Below, one piece after another: positions 59,840-64,000 of a DNA stretch of 64,000 bases (the stretch's first letter is position 1; each line of letters starts with the position of its first letter). A program made the translations under genes and the position numbers. A model generated the notes under the pieces. The model was given only the letters and a program-made list of their open reading frames with translations, was not told the DNA's origin and made no database searches. Source of the DNA: Mycolicibacterium sp. MU0053 (GTDB lineage Bacteria > Actinomycetota > Actinomycetes > Mycobacteriales > Mycobacteriaceae); the NCBI RefSeq assembly GCF_963378095.1, contig NZ_OY726397.1, positions 558,001-622,000 on the forward strand, written 5' to 3'.

Positions 59840-59896
59840 TTGCTGCTCAACACGGTGGCCGGCACGTCCGCTAGCCGCGAACAGCGTGCGGCGTAG
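59840..59896 (+). CDS. Possible leader peptide in front of mceA
   Basis: An 18-codon frame starts with TTG, 5 bp after a strong AAGGAGGA site, and ends with TAG 2 bp before the mceA GTG. It reads (M)LLNTVAGTSASREQRAA. mceA itself has no good ribosome site, so translation of this frame could deliver ribosomes to it. It may alternatively be the last trace of an upstream gene such as yrbEB. No similarity is claimed. Confidence 0.4.
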   Translation: MLLNTVAGTSASREQRAA

Positions 59897-59898
59897 AC

Positions 59899-61326
59899 GT
59901 GATCGAACGCGGTAGGCACCGGGGTTGGTGGGCCCTCGGACTCGTCGTTGTCGTCTGCGCCTTTTTCGCCACCACCGGAATGGCCTTCGGGGGCGCTTTC
60001 GTGCGGTCGGTGGACATCACTGTCACTTCCGATAGGGCGGGCCTGGTGATGGAGGTCGGCGGGAAGGTCAAGATGCGCGGGATCGAGGTCGGTCGCGTCG
60101 CAACCGTGAACTCGCGGCCCGGCGGGGTGACGCTGGACCTTGCACTGCAACCCGATGCGATCCGGTACATGCCCGCCAACCTCGAAGCGCAGATCCGGAC
60201 AACCACACTGTTCGGCGCGAAGTACGTCGACCTCATCTACCCCGAAGTTCCCGACGAACCAAGGCTGCGCGCAGGCGCGGTGATCCCGTCGCGCAATGTC
60301 ACCACCGAGGTCAACACGGTCTTTCAGAATCTGACGACAGTGCTGCAACAGGTGGAACCCGCCAAGGTGAACGCAGTGGTGACCGCATTCTCCGATGCCG
60401 TGCGGAGCAAAGGGCAACGGATGGGCGAAGCCACCACATCCGCGCTTGAACTCATCGCTGCTCTCAACGCCCGCACCGACACAATCCAGCGTGACCTGAA
60501 TTCCCTCGCAGGAGCGGCGGATACGTATACGAGTGCGGCGAACGACGTCATCGACACGTTGTCCGCGCTGACGACCACCGGCCGAACCATCGCCGATCAG
60601 TCCGGCGAACTGCAGGCTGCGCTGCTCAGCACAATCGGACTGTCCCATAGTGGGATCGATCTGCTCGCGCCGAACGCGGAGAACTTCGTCAACGCGTTCT
60701 CAAAGCTGCCCTCGACCACCGGTCTGCTGCACACCTACAGCCCCACATTCACCTGCCTGTTCCAAGGTGCGCATTGGATCCTGACCGATTCCGGCGGATA
60801 CGTCACCAACGGCCGAAGCAACGTGGTCGACACCGCGGTGCTTGCCTTGGCCCAGGATCCCTACCGCTACCCCGACCACCTCCCCGTCATCGGTGCCAAG
60901 GGTGGCCCCGACGGTAAGCCGGGCTGCGGAGCCCTGCCCCGGCCTGACCTGAACATGCCCGTGCGCTATCTGGTGACCAATACCGGCTACGGAACCGGAT
61001 TGGACATCCGGCCCAATCCCGGAATCGCCCATCCCTGGTTGGTGAACTTCTTCCCCACCACCAAGGGTGTTCCGGAGCCGCCCAGGATTTACGGGGGTGG
61101 GCGTCCGGCGGCGATCGGTCCGGTGCCCTACCCGAATGCACCGCCCTACGGCGCGTCGCTGTTTGGCCCCGATGGGGCTCCGTTGTGGGCAGGTCCGCCG
61201 CCCGGTGCGCCGCCGCCGCCCGTCCCTGGAGTCCCAGTTCCGCCGCCACCGTACGGCCCGGGGCCGGCTCCGGAGGCGCCGTCCGGCGCGGCCGAGCAAC
61301 CCACCGATGGGGGAGGCCACCCGTGA
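59899..61326 (+). CDS. mceA: Mce-family protein MceA
   Basis: 475 residues. The N-terminal membrane helix is about 9-32 (WWALGLVVVVCAFFATTGMA). The MCE/MlaD beta domain is about 38-115 (DITVTSDRAGLVMEVGGKVK, RGIEVGRVATV, TTTLFGAKYVDLIYP). Long helical segments to about 270 probably form the shared Mce tube, and the C-terminal ~90 residues are Pro/Gly-rich. Mce proteins carry lipids across the cell envelope. The start is a GTG at 59899, and its stop overlaps mceB (GTGA). No yrbE permease gene precedes it. The paralogue number and substrate are unknown. Confidence 0.92.
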   Translation: MIERGRHRGWWALGLVVVVCAFFATTGMAFGGAFVRSVDITVTSDRAGLVMEVGGKVKMRGIEVGRVATVNSRPGGVTLDLALQPDAIRYMPANLEAQIRTTTLFGAKYVDLIYPEVPDEPRLRAGAVIPSRNVTTEVNTVFQNLTTVLQQVEPAKVNAVVTAFSDAVRSKGQRMGEATTSALELIAALNARTDTIQRDLNSLAGAADTYTSAANDVIDTLSALTTTGRTIADQSGELQAALLSTIGLSHSGIDLLAPNAENFVNAFSKLPSTTGLLHTYSPTFTCLFQGAHWILTDSGGYVTNGRSNVVDTAVLALAQDPYRYPDHLPVIGAKGGPDGKPGCGALPRPDLNMPVRYLVTNTGYGTGLDIRPNPGIAHPWLVNFFPTTKGVPEPPRIYGGGRPAAIGPVPYPNAPPYGASLFGPDGAPLWAGPPPGAPPPPVPGVPVPPPPYGPGPAPEAPSGAAEQPTDGGGHP

Positions 61327-62351
61327 GGACCAGTACCGCAAGCGCCGCGCGGCGTTTCGCCATGGCGGCGGCGGTGTGCCTGTTGGTTGGATTCGCCATG
61401 GTCGCGGTGTTCGGACAGCTCCGATTCGGCCAAACACACACCTACAAAGCCGAATTCAAAACCGTGAGCGGCCTCGAGTCCGGAAACTTCGTCCGGATTG
61501 CCGGCGTGGAAATCGGCAAAGTACGCAGTATCGCGATCAAGGACAACACGACCGCTGTGGTGGAGTTCGACACCCGGGACAATGTGGTGTTGACCGACGG
61601 CGCCAAAGCCGTTGTGCGTTACCAGAACCTGACCGGTGAACGCTACCTGGCGTTGCAGGAAGGCGCCGGAAGCACGGAGGTCTTGCAGCCGGGAAGCTCA
61701 ATACCGTTGGAGCGCACCGCCGGTGCGCTGGACCTCGACGCGCTAATCGGCGGCTTCAAACCGCTGTTTCGCGCCCTGGATCCCGATCAGATCAACACCC
61801 TGAGTGGACAGCTCATCCGGGCACTTCAAGGCGAAGGGCCCGCTCTTGACGCGTTCCTCGGCCAGGCAGCGGCTTTCACCAACACACTGGCCGATCGCGA
61901 CGAGTTGGTCGGTCAAGTCATTACGAATCTCAACACCGTGATGGAATCGGTCAGCGACCAAAGCAAGCAGGTCGATACCGCCGTGACCGCGGTGGGCAAA
62001 CTCGTGGATGCGTTGTCGCAACGCAAAGTCGACGTGGCGAATTCACTGGCTCACCTCGACGGCGCGACCGCCACTCTCGGCGACCTGCTTCTGCAGGCGC
62101 GTCCGTCCCTGCAAAAGGTGGTCGCAGAGACCGATCGGACAGCGGGGCTTGTCGTGGCCGACCACGACTATTTCACGCATTTTCTCGACGGGCTGCTACC
62201 GAGTTATCAGGCGTTGGCACGGCAGGGTCTTTACGGCGATTTCCTGAGCGCCTATATGTGCGAAGGCGTTCTGAAGGTCAACGGTAAGGGTGGCCAGCCT
62301 GTCTATGTCCGACTGTTCAACCAGACGACTGGGCGGTGCGCACCGAAGTGA
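61323..62351 (+). CDS. mceB: Mce-family protein MceB
   Basis: 342 residues, the usual size for MceB. The membrane helix is about 12-32 (MAAAVCLLVGFAMVAVFGQL). The MCE domain is about 36-112 (YKAEFKTVSGLESGNFVRIA, GVEIGKVRSI, RYQNLTGERYLAL). A helical region follows (about 140-290), and a conserved end near MCEGVLKVNGKGGQPVYVRL contains a Cys. The start is a GTG at 61323 inside the mceA stop. It is a subunit of the same lipid transport tube as MceA. Confidence 0.92.
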   Translation: MRTSTASAARRFAMAAAVCLLVGFAMVAVFGQLRFGQTHTYKAEFKTVSGLESGNFVRIAGVEIGKVRSIAIKDNTTAVVEFDTRDNVVLTDGAKAVVRYQNLTGERYLALQEGAGSTEVLQPGSSIPLERTAGALDLDALIGGFKPLFRALDPDQINTLSGQLIRALQGEGPALDAFLGQAAAFTNTLADRDELVGQVITNLNTVMESVSDQSKQVDTAVTAVGKLVDALSQRKVDVANSLAHLDGATATLGDLLLQARPSLQKVVAETDRTAGLVVADHDYFTHFLDGLLPSYQALARQGLYGDFLSAYMCEGVLKVNGKGGQPVYVRLFNQTTGRCAPK

Positions 62352-63655
62352 TGAAGGCCTTTTCGCAGTACAACCCGAAACGGGTGGGAGCGGTTGGGTG
62401 CCTCACCGTGGCGCTCGTTGTCGGCGCTGCGCTGCAGTACGACCGCCTGCCCTTCTTCAATCAGGGCGCGAAGTACACCGCCGACTTTGCCGAGGCGGGC
62501 GGTCTGTCTGCCGGCGATCCGGTCCACGTCGCCGGGTACCGCGTCGGCCAGGTGTCCGACATCGCCCTGGACGGCCCCCGAGTACGGGTTAACTTCAGCG
62601 TGGACAAGGGCATTCGGCTGGGCGATCGCACCGAAGCGGCGATCAAGACCGAAACGCTACTCGGTTCCCGACTGCTCGAGGTTTCGCCCCGGGGGGAGAC
62701 GCCGCTGTCGGGGGCGATCCCCCTGGATCGAACCACTTCACCGTATGAGCTCCCCGAGGCGCTGGGCACCCTGAGCGACACCATCGAAGGGCTCGACACT
62801 GCACAGCTCAACGACTCATTGACGACCCTGGCGGAGACCTTCAAGGACACCCCGGCCAACCTCCAGCTCGCGGTGAACGGCATTGGGCGGTTCTCGGAGA
62901 CGATGAATAAGCGCGATACTCAGCTGCGCAGTCTGCTCTCAGATGCCAACAACGTCACCGGGGTTCTTCGGGAGCGCAGCGACGAGATCGTCAAACTCAT
63001 CGCCGACAGCAATGGGCTACTGGCGCAGTTGCGGACCGAAAGCGGCGCACTCAGCGGTATCGCGTCGAATGTTTCCCTGCTGGCACAACAGGTCACCGGG
63101 GTGGTCGCCGAGAACAAGGACCAATTGCGGCCGGCGCTCGAGAAGCTGAACGGGGTGCTCGCCATGGTCGACGACAGGCAAGAGGACCTCAGCAAGTCGA
63201 TCGGCCTGGTCAGCAAGTTCTCGCTCTCACTCGGCGAATCCGTCTCCGGTGGACCGTTTTTCAAGGAGTACATCGCCAACCTCGTTCCCGGGCAATTCAT
63301 GCAGCCCTTCGTCGAGGCGGCCTTCTCCGACCTGGGTCTGGATCCGAGCGTCTTGCTCCCCTCGGAGCTCACCGACCCGCAAGTAGGGCAGCCTGCAACC
63401 CCTGCGCTGCCCGTTCCGTTCCCGCGCACCGGTCAAGGCGGCGAGCCACGACAGACCCTGCCCGACGCCATCACCGGGAATCCGGACGATCCACGCTACC
63501 CACTCAGGCCGGAGCCGGCCCAGCCCGCTCCAGGGGGGCCGGCACCAGGTCCACCGGAAGGTTACGACCCGCACGCCGTGCCGACGGCAGTGCCCACGTT
63601 GGTGGAACCCACGCCGCGACAGCTCGTTCCGCCTATGCCAGGGGAAACGCAATGA
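62348..63655 (+). CDS. mceC: Mce-family protein MceC
   Basis: 435 residues from the GTG at 62348; an ATG directly follows and a GTG four codons earlier is also in frame. The membrane helix is about 12-30. The MCE domain is about 38-118 (YTADFAEAGGLSAGDPVHVA, GYRVGQVSDIAL, KTETLLGSRLLEV). Helices run to about 330, then a Pro-rich tail of about 90 residues (PEPAQPAPGGPAPGPPEGYD), a known trait of MceC. Overlaps on both sides show one transcription unit. Confidence 0.91.
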   Translation: MMKAFSQYNPKRVGAVGCLTVALVVGAALQYDRLPFFNQGAKYTADFAEAGGLSAGDPVHVAGYRVGQVSDIALDGPRVRVNFSVDKGIRLGDRTEAAIKTETLLGSRLLEVSPRGETPLSGAIPLDRTTSPYELPEALGTLSDTIEGLDTAQLNDSLTTLAETFKDTPANLQLAVNGIGRFSETMNKRDTQLRSLLSDANNVTGVLRERSDEIVKLIADSNGLLAQLRTESGALSGIASNVSLLAQQVTGVVAENKDQLRPALEKLNGVLAMVDDRQEDLSKSIGLVSKFSLSLGESVSGGPFFKEYIANLVPGQFMQPFVEAAFSDLGLDPSVLLPSELTDPQVGQPATPALPVPFPRTGQGGEPRQTLPDAITGNPDDPRYPLRPEPAQPAPGGPAPGPPEGYDPHAVPTAVPTLVEPTPRQLVPPMPGETQ

Positions 63656-64000
63656 CCACACGTAAGGGCCGAACGCTGCTGGCCGCTGGTTTGGCGTGCT
63701 TGATGCTGCTCGGCGCCGTCGTGGCATTCGGCGTGGTGGAACGCATTGAGCGGGTCCGTGTGACTGCGTACTTCGCGAACACCAACGGCCTGTACGCGGG
63801 TGACCAGGTTCGGATTCTGGGAGTCCCGGTGGGCGAGGTCGAGACCATCACCCCGGGACGCGACAACGCCAAGGTAACGTTCTGGTTCAACGGCAAATAC
63901 ACCGTTCCGGCCGACGCGGAAGCGGCGATCCTGGCGCCGGGCCTGGTCAGCGCTCGGGTCATCCAGTTGACACCCGCCTATACGGGTGGTCCAGCGCTGG
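63652..64000 (+). CDS. mceD: Mce-family protein MceD, truncated by the window end
   Basis: The first 116 codons are present. The membrane helix is about 7-27 (TLLAAGLACLMLLGAVVAF), followed by the MCE domain (VTAYFANTNGLYAGDQVRIL, GVPVGEVETI, EAAILAPGLVSARVIQLTPA). The ATG at 63652 overlaps the mceC stop by 4 bp. The remainder, and presumably mceE and mceF, lie to the right of the window. Confidence 0.9.
   Translation, partial: MTTRKGRTLLAAGLACLMLLGAVVAFGVVERIERVRVTAYFANTNGLYAGDQVRILGVPVGEVETITPGRDNAKVTFWFNGKYTVPADAEAAILAPGLVSARVIQLTPAYTGGPAL

Overview
The window is high-GC actinobacterial DNA and almost certainly comes from a non-tuberculous mycobacterium (Mycolicibacterium-like). Its left part keeps the gene order known around the M. 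tuberculosis phoPR locus (Rv0756c-phoP-phoR-HIT-adhB-SnoaL-like-ferredoxin-cyp51-SDR-cyp123-TetR-aldA-SDR-3-hydroxyisobutyrate dehydrogenase-like-CMD-purD). An mce operon starts at the right edge. Many starts are GTG, and many neighbouring genes overlap by 4 bp (ATGA or GTGA), so most clusters read as tightly coupled operons.

Layout. (1) 1-5.5 kb is an accessory edge: an acyl-CoA dehydrogenase/flavin monooxygenase-like gene, a complete IS1182-type element (1413-3120), a decayed SDR remnant, a methyltransferase, a DoxX-like membrane protein divergent from an ECF sigma factor with a SnoaL-like tail, and tRNA-Thr(TGT). (2) 5.5-20.3 kb is the conserved core. It has a protein with ten in-phase decapeptide repeats, phoP-phoR with a PhoP-box-like direct repeat upstream of phoP, the NDMA/mycofactocin-type alcohol dehydrogenase, the CYP51-ferredoxin-CYP123 operon, and a divergent TetR gene with two copies of the operator GGACA-N2-TGTCC. 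The aldehyde dehydrogenase operon and purD follow. (3) 20.4-24.7 kb is a four-gene operon: SDR, APH-fold kinase, flavin monooxygenase, alpha/beta hydrolase. (4) 24.7-42 kb is a dense acyl-CoA catabolic region: a mycofactocin-type SDR and a FadE divergent from a FabG-like SDR, a thiolase, another FadE, a GntR regulator, a CoA-transferase, three consecutive acyl-CoA ligases, four crotonases, a TetR regulator and one more SDR. (5) 42.1-43.75 kb encodes an uncharacterised secreted protein with an IdeR-like box upstream. (6) 44.1-51 kb is a six-gene operon: crotonase, amidohydrolase, FadD, amidohydrolase and a FadE pair. (7) 51-59.5 kb holds a desaturase-ferredoxin reductase fusion with a divergent PucR regulator, then a CoA-transferase, an aldehyde dehydrogenase remnant, a crotonase, a FadD17/19-like ligase and two Mce-associated proteins. 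(8) 59.8-64 kb holds mceA-mceB-mceC and a partial mceD, without yrbE genes in front.

Taken together, the right two-thirds looks like a lipid or terpenoid/steroid-type uptake and breakdown region: Mce import proteins, CoA activation by five FadD-type ligases, alpha-beta dehydrogenation by FadE proteins, crotonase chemistry, thiolysis and CoA transfer. The substrates cannot be read from sequence. The most unusual points are the desaturase-reductase fusion, the mce operon without yrbE but with a short leader ORF, the decapeptide-repeat protein beside phoP, the paired TetR operators, the two near-identical large palindromes at operon ends, and the absence of both classical hydratase glutamates in every crotonase.
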